Shown: positions 22,046 to 58,829 of the stretch, one piece after another
How positions within the stretch are numbered: the first letter of the stretch is position 1
Layout of the letters: each line of letters opens with the position of its first letter
Assembly (NCBI GenBank): GCA_963693305.1
Contig: OY855913.1
Location: 6,332,701-6,396,700, forward strand
From: Meandrina meandrites
Taxonomy: Eukaryota > Cnidaria > Anthozoa > Scleractinia > Meandrinidae
Direction: 5' to 3'
Length of the DNA stretch: 64,000 nt
The notes under the pieces: model-generated
The model's input: only the letters and a program-made list of their open reading frames with translations
What the model was told of the DNA's origin: nothing
The model's database searches: none
Position numbers and translations under genes: made by a program

Positions 22046-23604
22046 AGGGGTGGCGAATGGTAAAATCCGAGCCTTGCCGAGACGCCGAGACCCTAGTTTA
22101 AAAATCCGAGCCCGAGACTTGAATTTGTTTGTAAAATCCGAGCCCGAGACTTAGCGCTACAAAAATCCGAGCCCGAGACGCAGTGATCCAAAAATCCCAG
22201 CCCGAGACGCACTTCATCAGAAAGTACGAGAAACAGGAAGCTACAAGAGCGCTCTAGCTTTTGTGGGCGTCACAACAAATATTTTTCCACTCATCCCAAA
22301 ACAATAGCTAACATTGGTTTTGTATTAAAACCGTTAACTTATCTAGTCAACCAGTCAGAGATATAAAATTAAACGTATTAAGTAACGCATTAATGCTTAT
22401 AGTCTACCTATTAGCCAGGTTAGTTACTTATAAACTAATGTTTCGACATTAGCTGACATTCTGCTTGGTTTAGAATTCACACGCCTTTTGATCTAAGACT
22501 GATCTAGTCGGCTTCTGGCACGCGTAAATCCGCTGCGAACGTTTGGCTTTGGACTACTAGCTACTACTAGCTACTACTGCAAATGGCAGAGAGTGAAGAG
22601 AAAATAGAAGAGGGTTTTGAACCGGCAAAGAGTTAAGTAAGTTAAGTTATAAGATCGTCTTGCTACTATTAGCTACTATTACCGTCGCCGAACGCGTCAT
22701 ATATCTCTTTATGAGCTTCTTATCGGACTCTATTAGCTTCTACTTGTAGCTTTTAACAACGTCGTCGAACAAAGCGTCTTGTTCGATTTGTATATCGAAT
22801 AAGCCAATGATTAAAAAGAGCTAGATAGCTAACACAGAGCTTGCTATTTTTCTCAGCCATGTTTCATGTTGTACTTCGGACTATATCTGGCAACAAGCCA
22901 CAGTAGCTCAGTTCCTGGAGCGTAATTTTACCATGCAAGCAGGCTTTCGGTGAATGACTTCATAACCTTATACCAGTCTTACACTGTGAAAATATTGGGA
23001 TAGAAGGATAATTGACAGACGGATAGACTGTTAAACATTTGTTAGCTTTTGTTGTGGAAAGGACTAAAAAATATATTTTACGTTTTCGCTGAACACCTAC
23101 TGAGAACTACTGAGTGAAAACGGCGCTCGTATGATTCTTAGCTATTTAAACGTAACTTATTCAGCATCTTGCGACTTTCACATCTCGTGTATATATGCAT
23201 GGGCCCCAAACATGAGCCATTATAAGAATTATATATTGATGAGTCATTATAGAATGATGTACTATTATCATGACATGATTTCCTCTATAAAGTGGAAATT
23301 ACGTTTCCTATATATATTTTACATAACAATTGTAAATGCAGATTCCGACAGGGTTAAATTTCTTAATTTCTCGTTTCGGATAAGCTTGCGGATAAAAAAT
23401 TGAACGTCCCATTGGCGAGATTTCGAGATCCAAATTTTTAAAATCCGAGACTCCGAGATCCAAATTTTCAAAATCCGAGACTCCGAGACCGTCATATTTC
23501 TAGAAATCCGAGATTCCGAGACGCTATTTTTAAGCGCCGAGATTCCGAGACTCGGCGTAAATTTGCCGAGACTCAACATTTTGGAAAGGCCATTCGCCAC
23601 CCCT
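22046..23604. mobile_element. DNA transposon, 1.56 kb, exact 15-bp ends and 6-bp target duplication
   Basis: Left end AGGGGTGGCGAATGG (22046-22060) and right end CCATTCGCCACCCCT (23590-23604) are exact inverse complements. CACAAT flanks both sides exactly (22040-22045, 23605-23610). Next to each end is an array of short repeats: AAAATCCGAGCCCGAGAC on the left (about 22062-22210) and AAATCCGAGACTCCGAGA on the right (about 23405-23580). The middle is AT-rich with CTACTAG repeats near 22555 and an ATG-led short frame at 22583-22636. No transposase is recognisable. Confidence 0.85.
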
Positions 23605-23612
23605 CACAATGT

Positions 23613-24014
23613 CCGAATTCATATTAGAGACGGAAAACCGTCTTGGACGGGAAACTCGTCTATAGACGGAAAACTCGTCGAATATGAATCCGGTTAAGGA
23701 CGAGTTTCCAGTCTTAAATTTATCCGTCTATATTTCCGTCTAAATCGACGGGAAAATTAGACGGGAAATTCGTCTGAGACGGAAAACCGTCTTAAATTCA
23801 CACCAGACACGAAAATCAAGACGATTTAGTTGCACTTGTACCCAACGAAAAGACCTCAACTGTTTCTGGGTAAAAAAAATGGCGCCCAACACGAAGAAGA
23901 GGGTTATAGTCGCGACTTTAAGACGGTTTACCGTCCTTAAATTTATATCAGACGGTATTCTGGCTGACGGAATTCCGTCTATGACGAGTTTCCCGTCTTC
24001 TAATATGAATTCGG
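23613..24014. mobile_element. Inverted-repeat element with GACGG/CCGTC arrays, ~400 bp
   Basis: Ends CCGAATTCATATTAGA and TCTAATATGAATTCGG are exact inverse complements. The interior carries many short palindromes of the type GACGGAAAACCGTC and GACGGGAAACTCGTC, and a second internal copy of the end motif (CGAATATGAATCCGG near 23678). The left end lies two bases beyond the target duplication of the element ending at 23604. No clear target duplication of its own. Confidence 0.7.
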
Positions 24015-27000
24015 CCAATGCGTCAGTTAAAATCCGCCGTAATACACAGATCACTTCATTTTAGCGCTTTAAATTCATAAATTAAACACCATTGGGCGAC
24101 TTTAATACTGACATAAAATAGGTCAAAATACATATACACATACATACATGTTTATCCACACTTTTTAAGTTAAAAAACTATCACTTTTAGAGTATTTACT
24201 AAGCAGGTATTACTCGATATCTCCAGTGCGTCCCAAGTCTGGTTCAAATTGTTTATGTATTTTTTTTAAGAAAACGTTTTGAAGTTTTAAAATATAACAA
24301 AATGCTAATTAGCCTTTTCCAGTTGCGCGGAAAGTTGTTGGTTCTGCGACTAAGTCTATTTTCAAGTATTGATCCCTTTGAAGGTACTGAATTTCCCGAG
24401 TTTGCAGAAAAAGTATAACCAAACAAAGGAAAAACTTCAAAGCTAGCTTTCATTATGAATTTAGTGTTTACGAATTAAGCTGTTATGCGAACGGATCAAC
24501 AAACTACAAGATGTTTATGTTACTCTGTTAATAATTATTTCACAATTTCTGCTGAAATATAAATTTTCACATTTGTTGTAAAGATTTTTCTGTTACCCCG
24601 AAAAATTGATAATAAGAAAATAAAATATGATAGAAATGAAAACTATAGGCAGAAAACAAGGAACACAAAAGGAAACGGTGACAGGCTTTAATTCGCCGAG
24701 TCGTTGTCATTCAACGCCTTAGCATTTAATAGGTTTACTTTGTCAGCATCCACGCCGCTAGTTATGACAATCAAAAGATAGCCATTAGCGCCGTTATGAC
24801 AAAGTGAAACAGGTGCAAATGGCTTGAGTTGCTTGACTTGCGTCACGGCGTGTTTAAAAGCAATTATCGCAGGAAACGTCTGTCAAGTGGAACACGTTTG
24901 TCTACTGACGCACAGATCAACCCAACAGCGGCAACATTGAACCAATCAGGAATTGACAACTGAAGATGATGACGCAAATGATCCTTGTAAGGGAATCGAC
25001 AAATGATAGAGTGACATCTGGTTTTGTGACAATGGAGGAGGTTTTGTTTGATGCTAGTAACAGGTGATCTAATCGCGGTGAAGCAACCGAATCTTCATTT
25101 TGTTCGTGTTCAGCTTTGGGAAAATTAACAAAAACAAAAATTTCAAAAGAAGCCCGTAAAACTAGCAAAACGACAGTCCTTTACGGTTTTATTTCTTCGT
25201 TTGCTATTTTTGTTCACGGCAAAATAAACTTAGTTAAAACTGACATCAGTTTTTCTTCTTTATCGTAGATCAGTACAGTTATTTAGCGCGCGCTTTCTCA
25301 ATTTGTGACCCACCGAATTACCCACGCTATATTGTTTCCATTCACCGTTCAAGAAATTATCCCTCACTTTATACTGTATGTGAAGGCGCCTAACATCTAC
25401 AGCGAAATACCACAACTAGCTGTGAGGATCTTACCTTTGCTCTATTTAGATTGTTCTTCATGAAAACCGCGTAAACTTCAAATGGGTTATTAACTATAAA
25501 CTATATATTGCAAAAACGCTAAATTGTCGAAAAAGAGGAGTATAAAAACGAGAACAAATGGAATTGAAATTTCTTACCAAATAGAAAGTGGGAATATAAA
25601 GGCGATCGACCGTTAAACTAAAAGCGCGTTTCATTACAAAATGAATTAGCATAGAGAACAGCCGGCTAGCTTGCCAGGAGAAAAAGTTTTTATTTTTCAT
25701 TTACTGAACAAAATGAGACTGCAAAAAAAAAAAGTTCAAAGACATAATAATAATAATAATAATAAAAAAATAAACCTCTACTTCATGTATCTCACATGAA
25801 GTAGTTGCACACAAGAGAAGACTCCATCTTGTTTCCCTCCCTCCGTTTTGCAGAGGAATCATTAGCCAATTCGACAAACAACTAACAGCATATACGAGGA
25901 TCCAGCCACATCCGGGACATTGCTTTAATTCAGATGATTGACATCTCGTAATAACACACGCAAACCGTTGACGCCTTGTCTCACGGGATCCATCTTGTTA
26001 TAAGCTGTCGTTTGGAGCCAGTCTTGCGGTAACGCTCCCTAACACCAGTTAGATAGAGGTCGGTGTGTACTTCTCTACAGAAGAAGCAGAAGGAAAGAGA
26101 CATAAAAGTAAGTTTCTTATTGCATACAAAGTAATATTCCTACCGTTAGATATCGTCGCGCTGGTCGCTTCAAGAGAGTATGTCTCGCCAATTCGTTATG
26201 TCAACTGAAATTTAGCTCGGGGCCTTCTGAACCAGATGATATTTAATTGCTTCAAAGCGGTAACTTCAAGAATTATCCAAACACAGTCACCATTAAGTGT
26301 TGGTACCGGGAACAAAATTTTATTATAACTTCGAGTTTGCTAATTGTAAAACACTTTGCTCAAATTTATCACAAAGTGGTGGCGAATGTTTTAAAGGCAG
26401 ATAAATCTGCCTTATAAATTTAGTTACGTCCCGACCATTACTGCCGTTCAAGCAAATGACCAATGAAGAGTAACTAACACATGAAGAGAAAGAACTTAGC
26501 AATGCGCTCATAGGAAACCTTGCCACACGTCTAATCAGACGAGAAGACCCCACGTTCATTTTCGTGTTCATTATATTCAAGAGAAAACGAAAGAAGATTT
26601 ATCATTTAGTTGTTTTAAAAACAGAGCCAGGTGCATCTTACGCGAACATAATTCTTCCCTCATTGTTGATCTTAAGATCATCGTTTAATCTCCGATGCGC
26701 ATCCTGAAATCAATAGCAAGGATAATGGGGCTCGTTGGTGTGAATCACCTTATCCCTTGCTCTTTGTTTTCCTGGAAAATTCAAGTTCATGTAACTTCCT
26801 GAACGCATGGCTCTTCCTGCCAGAGTCTTGGTTGCCACGTGACTTTTGACGTCTCGAGGCATTCATTCGTAAATGGGCCTTTGGATATTGCTTCATTAGC
26901 CGACGTCTGCTCTTTTCCGTCTCAATGAATAGCAAGCGTCTTTCTTTTCCAATTCTTCCTTTCACCTCTCGACAATTGGCAATGTACAGTGTTTGTCATA

Positions 27001-30000
27001 ACTCCATATTCTTTGTTCAACTACTTCTCCTTCTTTGTACCCTGAATTTTGGTGCATCCACAATCTCAAATTTACATTAAAGCGGAAGCGTTGGAAGTCT
27101 GTCCTATCCAAAACAACAGCTTGCACTTTAAAGGTGCCCCTTTAAAGGTCCGTTATGAGGAAAATCAAAATTTATATATATATTTCGACTGGAAAATGTT
27201 CAAATTGTTATTTATAATGGCGACCCCACGTGTTGACGAAAATCAAAACTCATTCCTGCTGTAACTGGGCGATTTTACTTGTCAGGCTAAATAAGACAGG
27301 TTAACGCTTATTTTTTTCGCGATAAGAATCAACTATAAGATGGCGCAACATGACAAGACAAGTAATATTACTACAGTTCGGTGTTCTACTCTGCCCCCTC
27401 GAGTTTGCCATAGCGCCTAGACTTTTAGCTTCTCATCACGCAGACAACCCATAAACCACCACAACAGCACACTCTACATCATACATCTTTACGTTTGGTT
27501 GAATTTAAACGGAACTGAACGTTAGAAGATACTCGTTGCATGCGTTCAATTTAACAACTTTTTTAATTTATTGACTTCGACGGTCAACGTCGGCCCAACG
27601 CCTCGGATGTTCATTCGTCCACCGTCCTTTAGTCACTCACTGGATGCACCGTACCCAGTCACACAAGAACGGTTTTCAAGGCGAAAGGCGATCGTTTCTG
27701 ACATGGGAGTTGGAGATCTCAGTTTATTCATGACAAGTATTCACTATTGAATGAATTTTCATTTCAAGCATACTGGCAGACGTCATTACGTACAGACGCC
27801 GCATCAATAGAACGTTCATTATAGTTTGAAGACGTCGGCCCATGAATTAGGAATTTTACGCGCCGTATTAAGAGTACGGCTATATCTTATCTCAAGACTT
27901 CAACACATATTCCCTTGCAATATTTATGCGTGGGGGGACTACACGGGGTAGCTGTTGCCAGAGCTCACATGTACACGAGCTAAAACAGCCGCCTACTATT
28001 TTTTCTTAATAGCCGCCGACTTTGGTCCGTCAAAACACAGAATTTGTCGGGAGTAATTTCAAGGAGCCGTCTATTTCGTCTTGACTTTTAATCGAATACT
28101 CATGGAAATCTTCATAGAAAACTGACTTTAAGTCGTTTTTTATGCCTCCAAAACCAACAGAAAAATCTGCTTACGAAAAACTCATTAATACAACAAAAAT
28201 CATCTTGTGGTCGTATGTTTTAAAATGATTGCACACCCAAATGTTTAGTCTATAAGAAGGCGCGTTAAAAAAATAATGAAAACAAAACAAAATGGAATGG
28301 CCAATTTCCACTTCAAACACCTGCTTGTTGAAACACATTTTGCTAAACGTTCGCTCATCACTACGTTACACGGCGCTACAAAATGTTTTATGTCCTCATT
28401 ACTTTTCCCCAAAAAAGATAGTTTAGGATCATGATTAGTTATTGAACATCGTGCTCTGTACATTGAAGTGGCATCCTAAGATATGCACGAAACAACTCAT
28501 TTAAGCTGTCAGTAAAGGGAAATGGAAACAACCAGAGACAGAGGCACAGAACCAGAGGTCCTGATCGCAGTTTGTCATCTATCTCTGGCGATTAAGGAAT
28601 GAATAGGACAGAAAGCAACAAGAAAAGAGTAAAGCCAATTAAAGAAAATGCTAAAGGGAAATGCTCCGACACTGTAGTCGCACGGAAATAAGACCTCTAA
28701 GTTATATCGATACTTTCAACATTGCAAACCACATACATCAGAAAGCAAGAGAGATGAACTAAGTACGTTAACCGGGTATCGGGCAAGACGAGGTCGGGGA
28801 GAATATTCGACTTTTGCAGTTTCACACAAACAAAACAAGAACAACACTTTATTTTGCCAATAACATAAAGTACATGAAAAACAGCATAAAAAATATGTTA
28901 CTTAATTAGGCAAAGAAACTACTCAGAATTGAATACCAAAATTAACATGCTTTATCTGGGTCGTAACAAACAGAAGGGAAAAAACAGAACACAAAATACA
29001 AACAAACGGTTAAGTATATAAATAAATTAATGGAAATGTAAGATAGAAAATAGAAAAACAGTACCAGTTAGTGACAGAACCAAAACAGTTTGAACATAAG
29101 TTTATTAGGAGCGGAGGGAAATTAACACTACTAAGTCGGCAGTATGCGCCAAGTGCTAAAGAAATTTTTAGATATAGAAAAACTGATCCAAACAGAAGGC
29201 CTAGAGAAGTGAAAATTAAATTTGCCAAATCTAGTTCTAAAATGATCAGTACAATAAGCTGATTTTGATGCTGGCCTTAGCATTATAATTATGTTAATAG
29301 ATCATACAAGTGAAAATTGCAAAAGAATGCGTTCCTTTTCTCTTGAAAAAAGTTCGACCATTCAACATACAAATTGGATTCAATACAACACTTATTTTAC
29401 TAAGATACAAATTGGATTCAAAACAATACTTATTTTACTAAGAGATTAATTCAAGATAAATTATGTAATTCAAAATAAGAATCGGCAACCGCTGGAGTCT
29501 GTTATTAGAAACTTGAAAATTGCAACTGCTGTTTTCGAGTCTTTAGCTATATTCGCGATCATAAGGTACCACACTGTCTGTAGCATGAGGTCAGAAAAAA
29601 AAAAAGACGAAAAAAGATGAAAGAACAAAAGCATTTTCATTTATCATCTTATCTTCATTTATCATCTTATCAAAGTTCATGGTCAACAGACTGTGGAGTG
29701 ACAGGGGCATCCTGTTTCTGTTTTATTTATTTATGCTTCTATTTTAAAACTATCAAACGCGAACTTTGCACTAACTTTGTAGTGCCGACAGGAAATTCGT
29801 TAACCTGCGGTGTGACCCTCAACGAAAGAGAAAGTATCTGTCATCATTTTCTATTCTATCCTCTGCTTTCACTTTCTTCCAAGATGTACCATTCGCTTTC
29901 TTGGAGGTAGTGAACTGATTCTAGGTAGGTGAAAAACACCAAACACACCTTTTAGTTTCATTTAATCAATTTTTAAGACTGAAACCCACGTGATATACAC

Positions 30001-31473
30001 GCTTGAATGCGTTGAGGCGGCGTGTCGTGGCGAAACTGTGGCATTCTTTCACGCCAGATCGCTGCGATCAAGTTTTTAAAAACTCCCGAAAAACTACTAG
30101 CATTTGAATCTTTGGTAAGCCTAAAGGCCGCTAAAATTAAGGGCGAACTCCACATAGTACTGGCCATAAATTCTTCTGCCTGCCTTGCGGCTAAAGAAAA
30201 CTAAACACGCATTATGACCGGACAATTTGCAATATTAGAGAGCATGTAGTCGCATAGTTAATAAGACTACGATTATTTTTTAGATTGCACACTGTTATGT
30301 TTCAACTTAACGAACATTCTAGCAGTTTGAGAAACGTGCAAGAATGCTGTAGGCCCGCTTAACGGTCACCAGGGGTCGAGGAATAAGGCATTCTCGAAAG
30401 CGAAAGTAGCATCTGCACAGACAGATACGAGCTTCATAAAGCATCGTTTGCTGTATGAAAACGACAGGAAGTAAATAAAATTTTAAAAATGTTGACGCTC
30501 GAGCTGGATAGTCAAAACGTCGTTATTTGGCAGTGGCCGTAATGAAAGCTTGCACTCCTAAAGCGACCAGGTGTTCGACTCTAGCTTTTTATGCTCATTA
30601 ATATGCGAAACCAATATCTTAAACAAACCGAACAAACACGCACAAAGGAAACTTTCGCTTCGGTCCGTTCACAACACACACACACTCTCTCTCTCTCAAA
30701 CACAAACGACCAACAGCAATTGCATCCAGAATACGATATTCTTTGTATCGTCTCGTAAAGAAACATCGACACAACAATCTGAAAAGCAGCTCATATATGT
30801 CAAGCAAACAAGAATCGATGAACAATACAATCTTACCGTTTCATCTCGGATTTCAATCTGGACGAACCCAGTTCTTTATCCCGGCTTATCGAGCCCAAAT
30901 TTCGACTCCAGCCGGTTCGTTTCCAACCAGCGTTTCATTCCGACACTTCTTTACGCTACTAGCGAGCAGAAGTGAGGATAAAATGGAACAATCTCACACA
31001 CAATAAACCGTTGTGCGATCTTGAAATGGCTGCAAAACGAAATATTTGACACAATGGCGGGTGCGGCTTGAAGGTGCGATTGCGTCATCTTCAAAAAAAC
31101 CCAATGAGATTTCAGAAAAGACAATGGAGCTGTCAATTCTGATCATATTAACCAATTATATGCCGACAACTCTCTGCTTTCGCGCGCATGAGAGTCACGT
31201 TGTACTGGTTTTGACACCCGTATGTATCTCGTTCACCATGCATTTTTGCAGCGCGACCTCCTTGTTGTTGGTGCGAAGTTACGGGGCTGCAGCTCGCAAG
31301 CTCGCTTTATGTTGTGAGTGACGCCCCCATTTCAAAGCCAACGGGTTTGTTTTGAATTTTAGAGAGGTGGAGTAATCTGTGGATGGGACCCATTGTGCGG
31401 TTTTCAAGCGAAGGACACAGAAGTATCGCTGACGCAAGGTGAAGAAGTCCAACAGCCGCCGACTGACGACGAA
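24015..31473. other. Long intergenic region upstream of MORC2
   Basis: I found no conserved exon on either strand. It holds a (TAA)n run at about 25746-25765, a 38-bp direct duplication at about 29367-29443, a 19-bp direct duplication (TTCATTTATCATCTTATC) at about 29636-29672, and a CA/CT microsatellite at about 30674-30700. A basic minus-strand frame at 26750-26965 looks mildly protein-like but has no splice or homology support. The last few hundred bases should contain the MORC2 promoter; I see no TATA box there. Confidence 0.35.
29367..29443. repeat. Direct duplication of a ~38-bp unit
   Basis: ATACAAATTGGATTCAATAC, followed by AACACTTATTTTACTAAG, is repeated head to tail with two substitutions. 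Confidence 0.8.
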
Positions 31474-55344
<23,871 letters not shown>

Positions 55345-55868
55345 CGACAGCAGCATTTTCTTCAAGCTTGTTTCGTGGATATCTTACGTGCCATTCGTTT
55401 CTGTTTTGCATCATACACCGTTTTTTACAAGACAACTCGATGACCCAAGATTTGATGGTCTCGAACTTGTTCCATGGCGTTCATGCTTGTTTTATACACA
55501 AAATTACTACTCGCGCTGAGCGTGAAGTGATCAGTAATGCTTTTCTACTTGAGCTATTTAAGATTAACGCAGTAAATTAACTGTTATTAGTAATTTGCCA
55601 TTGTACAGCGTCATACAGCTAAATGTTGCTTTTTTTACAAGAAATTTCGAGAAAAATGTTTAAAGGTAAAATAGCCATGTTGTTTTGAGAAGCGGACACG
55701 GTTTCTCAGAGTAGCGAAATACATTTTACAAGACAACATTTCATAGCAAGAAAACAAAGTCATATTGATGATTATAAACAAACAAGGTCAGTATCACATA
55801 ACTACCGCCGGGAAGATCTTCGCGTAACGCCTCAAGCTGCAGATGATACTAATATGGATACAGAAAAA
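55345..55868 (+). other. MORC2: Presumed MORC2 3' UTR
   Basis: Follows the TAG at 55342-55344. I noticed no canonical AATAAA in the first ~500 bases, so the end of the transcript is not defined. Confidence 0.4.
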
Positions 55869-56111
55869 CTCAATCCCTTCTCCAGAGCCCGCCTTGTTTT
55901 TGGTCAGCACCAAGAATGCAGACTCTGGCCAGACCCTATTTTTGGAGCATGCGCATAGTGCTTTTGTTTGATTCTCAGCCAATGAGATTGAGCGAGCAAA
56001 CTCTGAGTCTGCCCAGAACGACCGGAAGTCCGTAAAACAGGAACTTCCGGAATCGGGTCCGCGTTCTTGGTGCTGATCAAAAGAAACGCGGGCTCTGAGG
56101 ACGAGATTGAG
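55869..56111. mobile_element. Palindromic MITE-like element, 243 bp
   Basis: CTCAATC / GATTGAG at the ends, then CCAGAGCCCG / CGGGCTCTG, GGTCAGCACCAAGAA / TTCTTGGTGCTGATC and GCAGACTCTGGC with AGTCTGCCCAG. The centre contains ACTTCCGG / CCGGAAGT. No target duplication was recognised. Confidence 0.6.
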
Positions 56112-57085
56112 ATAAACTAAACACCAGGCTCCGGTTGCTCAAAGGGGGGATATTACGTTAACCACCCTTTGAACAGCCAGGGACAGTCAAATATATGCGT
56201 GAGTTTATGTTGTTGTTAACAGATATTTATCATATCTAAGACGCGAGGGAGCGTTTTGAGAAACGTCGATTTTATTTCCCTGTCTTGATAGCAATTGTAA
56301 ATATGAAGATTTCTTTTTTATAGCAAATGCCATAGAGAACTATTTTCCATTTTAACGCTTTAGGTGCCATACCATACACTTTCTTTATTTCTTAATTTAG
56401 TCAAACGTTGATTGGATCCTTTATTCTTAAATCGAAGGAGAAGATAATAATTAGCTAGAGTGTCTCTCTTTATCGCTTGTTCCATTGGTCGCGAGAAATA
56501 CGTCGGCGGTTTGGCCGAAAAATTCTATATTTCCAGTATAGCCCATCCCCTTCGCCATAGGTATAGAATTCTCCGACCTGGCGAAAGACGCCGATTTTCT
56601 CAGGCAACTTATTCACTGCTGCAAGTTAAAAAGAAATTAATTACCCAAGCTGTCACGTTACAATTTAGACAAGTAATTAAGCGTTCTAACGCTGAGTTTC
56701 GTTTTGCTGAAAGTAGAAACAGTCTTGATTCGCCTTTACACGAATTACTCAATCACGAAATAAAATATAAATCCAATGAACTCCGCAGTTGTGTTGTGTC
56801 CCTTATTTTTAACTCAAACGTCCCTGATATACCTTTAATCCCCTCACCCCCCCCCCCCCCCCCAACCAACCCTTTTGTTAGTGTGGCCGCCATTTGTTTT
56901 GGCTTTTTAAAAAATGCATAATTCGAATCAACCGAAACAACATTTCTCGATTCTTATGGCTCCGAAAACTTCTCAGTTCCAGACTTCGGACCAGCTGATT
57001 GCGTTTTTAAAAATTCAAAACTGCTTCCACCCAAACGCAGGTAAATTGACTTTCATTTTAATCCAATTATACGTGTCGAAGTTTT
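56112..57085. other. Intergenic stretch with a 153-codon open frame of doubtful status
   Basis: The frame 56460-56921 (+) contains RHRYRILRPGERRRFSQATY and ends in a run of prolines made by a poly-C tract at about 56848. I recognise no family and see no splice sites that would support it. Confidence 0.25.
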
Positions 57086-57091
57086 ATGCAC

Positions 57092-57537
57092 CAGTCAATT
57101 CCAGCAGTGCCCATCCCCCCCCCACTCGGCTAACCCCCGGGCATTAGCATTTTTCAAAAAAAAAAAATTGGCAAATTCCCCGCTCCCGGGTTAATTGTTT
57201 TCAATCTCTCGATAGGTGATATAAGAATATAATACAAGTTGTTGCTTCTTAGCAATGAAGAAATATCTAAAATTGAGCAAATATACCTTTAAAAACATCT
57301 ACGAGCATCCACGAGCTTCTCTAGTCCTTCATGGACTAGCTAATCTGCAACGTAGTCCACGTCTTGGCCTATAAACGCCTCCATCACGAATACGCTACTC
57401 ACTCCACGGTTTCGAAACCACGTGTCAAATGCCCGGGGGTCAACCCGAGGTACGCAAATGCCCCACCCTCGGGACCGGCAACATTAGGAAATGCCCCGCG
57501 GTTGCCCGGGGGGGATGGGCACTGCTGGAATTGACTG
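57092..57537. mobile_element. Inverted-repeat element, 446 bp, near-exact 6-bp flanking repeat
   Basis: Ends CAGTCAATTCCAGCAGTGCC and its inverse complement extend inward through CCATCCCCCC / GGGGGGATGG. Flanks are ATGCAC (57086-57091) and ATGCAT (57538-57543), a 5-of-6 match. The interior contains GGGCATT and TGCCC motifs near both ends. Confidence 0.7.
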
Positions 57538-58036
57538 ATGCATTATGCGTGCGTGGAAACAATATCCGCGGAGTACGTTAAAACAGAGCACTACTTAGAT
57601 AATAGCTTCTTGTCAAGCCTAGCAAACTTAAGCCTTGACGAGAGTATGTCGGTATAAAGTCGGGAACGTATAGCAGGAACCGCAAAGGTAATGTAAGGGG
57701 TCAGGATAGGATGAAAAAAACACTCAAGGGAATGCATGGTGCAGTATCGGACAAACAAATACATGGAGGAACCCGCATGGAAGGCACTGGGTAACCACCG
57801 AAATTCCCTAGGGTTGGGTATCGACACAGGATTTGGTGTCGGCCAAATTTGGGTGCTCAAGCGCCAGGGAAAATATTAGAGTCTGAATCCTTTCCGAAGG
57901 TTTCTAGGTTCCAGACCTTGCACCAGCTGACTGCATTCTTTAAATTGAAAATAACTGCAACAATGATGGGCAGTACGAACTTGCTAATACAGAAACTGAG
58001 CTTTTGTCTTAGATACCAAACTTACATTGTTAACTT

Positions 58037-58381
58037 CAGAGGCGGATCCAGGGGAGGGGCCCCGGCCCCCACCTTATTTTTTCGGAAAAAGCGCATTTTC
58101 TTTGAAGTGCCGGGATTATCTTCACAGAATAGGCCAGTTCCGAGTTACCCTTTGCCTCTGTTTCAAAACGAGTCTACGTGCGAAACCATTCATATGAAAA
58201 TGAGTTTCACTTTCACGTCCATTTTCATGCAAATCAAAGTCATTTTCATTTCAATGGTTTCGCATGTAGACTCGTTTTGAAACTGAGGCAAAGGGCAACT
58301 CGGAAATGGCCTATTCAACATTCATAGTCAAGCCTTTAAAAGCGGGCCACCTCCTTAGCTGAAGGTCTGGATCCGCCACTG
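58037..58381. mobile_element. hAT-like MITE, 345 bp, with a nested palindrome
   Basis: Ends CAGAGGCGGATCCAG and CTGGATCCGCCACTG are inverted repeats with one mismatch, of the CAGNGGCGGATCCAG type seen in hAT elements. AACTT flanks both sides (58032-58036, 58382-58386). A second palindrome at 58128-58315 sits inside. Confidence 0.75.
58128..58315. mobile_element. Palindromic MITE nested inside the hAT-like MITE
   Basis: AATAGGCCAGTTCCGAGTTA pairs with AACTCGGAAATGGCCTATT, and the pairing continues with CCCTTTGCCTC / GAGGCAAAGGG, TTTCAAAACGAGTCTAC / GTAGACTCGTTTTGAAA and CGAAACCATT / AATGGTTTCG. Confidence 0.75.
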
Positions 58382-58384
58382 AAC

Positions 58385-58828
58385 TTAACCGGAAGAAGCG
58401 TTCAGCAGGACGCACTCGGGAACGCACGAGAAACGCAAGGGAACAGACGCATGGGGAAACAAATGAAGGAAGGGAACAGAAAACACACTGTACTGTGGAA
58501 CAGGCTAAATTTTGGCATTATTTTTATTAAAAGTGATTAGGATAGAGGTCAATATTAGGGAGAAAAAAGGGAACGCACCGATAACACGTTAGAACGCTTG
58601 GTAAAACGCAAGGGAACCGACACGTAACGCAGGAGGGAACGCACAAGAATACGGAACGGAGAGGCAAAAGAGAACGACCAGAACCACAGAAAGGAACACC
58701 CGAGAAAATGAACAAGGAACTCACGGTTAAACGTACTAGAAAACACAGAAAATTTACAGGGAACTCATGGTATAACGGGCGAGAAAACACAGATAACACA
58801 CGGTTTAACGCACAAGAAAACGCACAGT
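58385..58828. repeat. Degenerate minisatellite, left part
   Basis: Imperfect copies of AACGCACGAGAAAACGCA and GGGAACTCACGG in irregular alternation. The same motifs resume after 59260. Confidence 0.7.
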
Positions 58829-58829
58829 G

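Noticed and set aside
26750..26965. 71-codon basic minus-strand frame
   Set aside because: Composition is mildly protein-like, but there is no homology, promoter or splice evidence.
56460..56921. 153-codon open frame on the + strand
   Set aside because: Ends in a poly-C-derived proline run and carries no recognised motif; kept only as a note in the intergenic entry.
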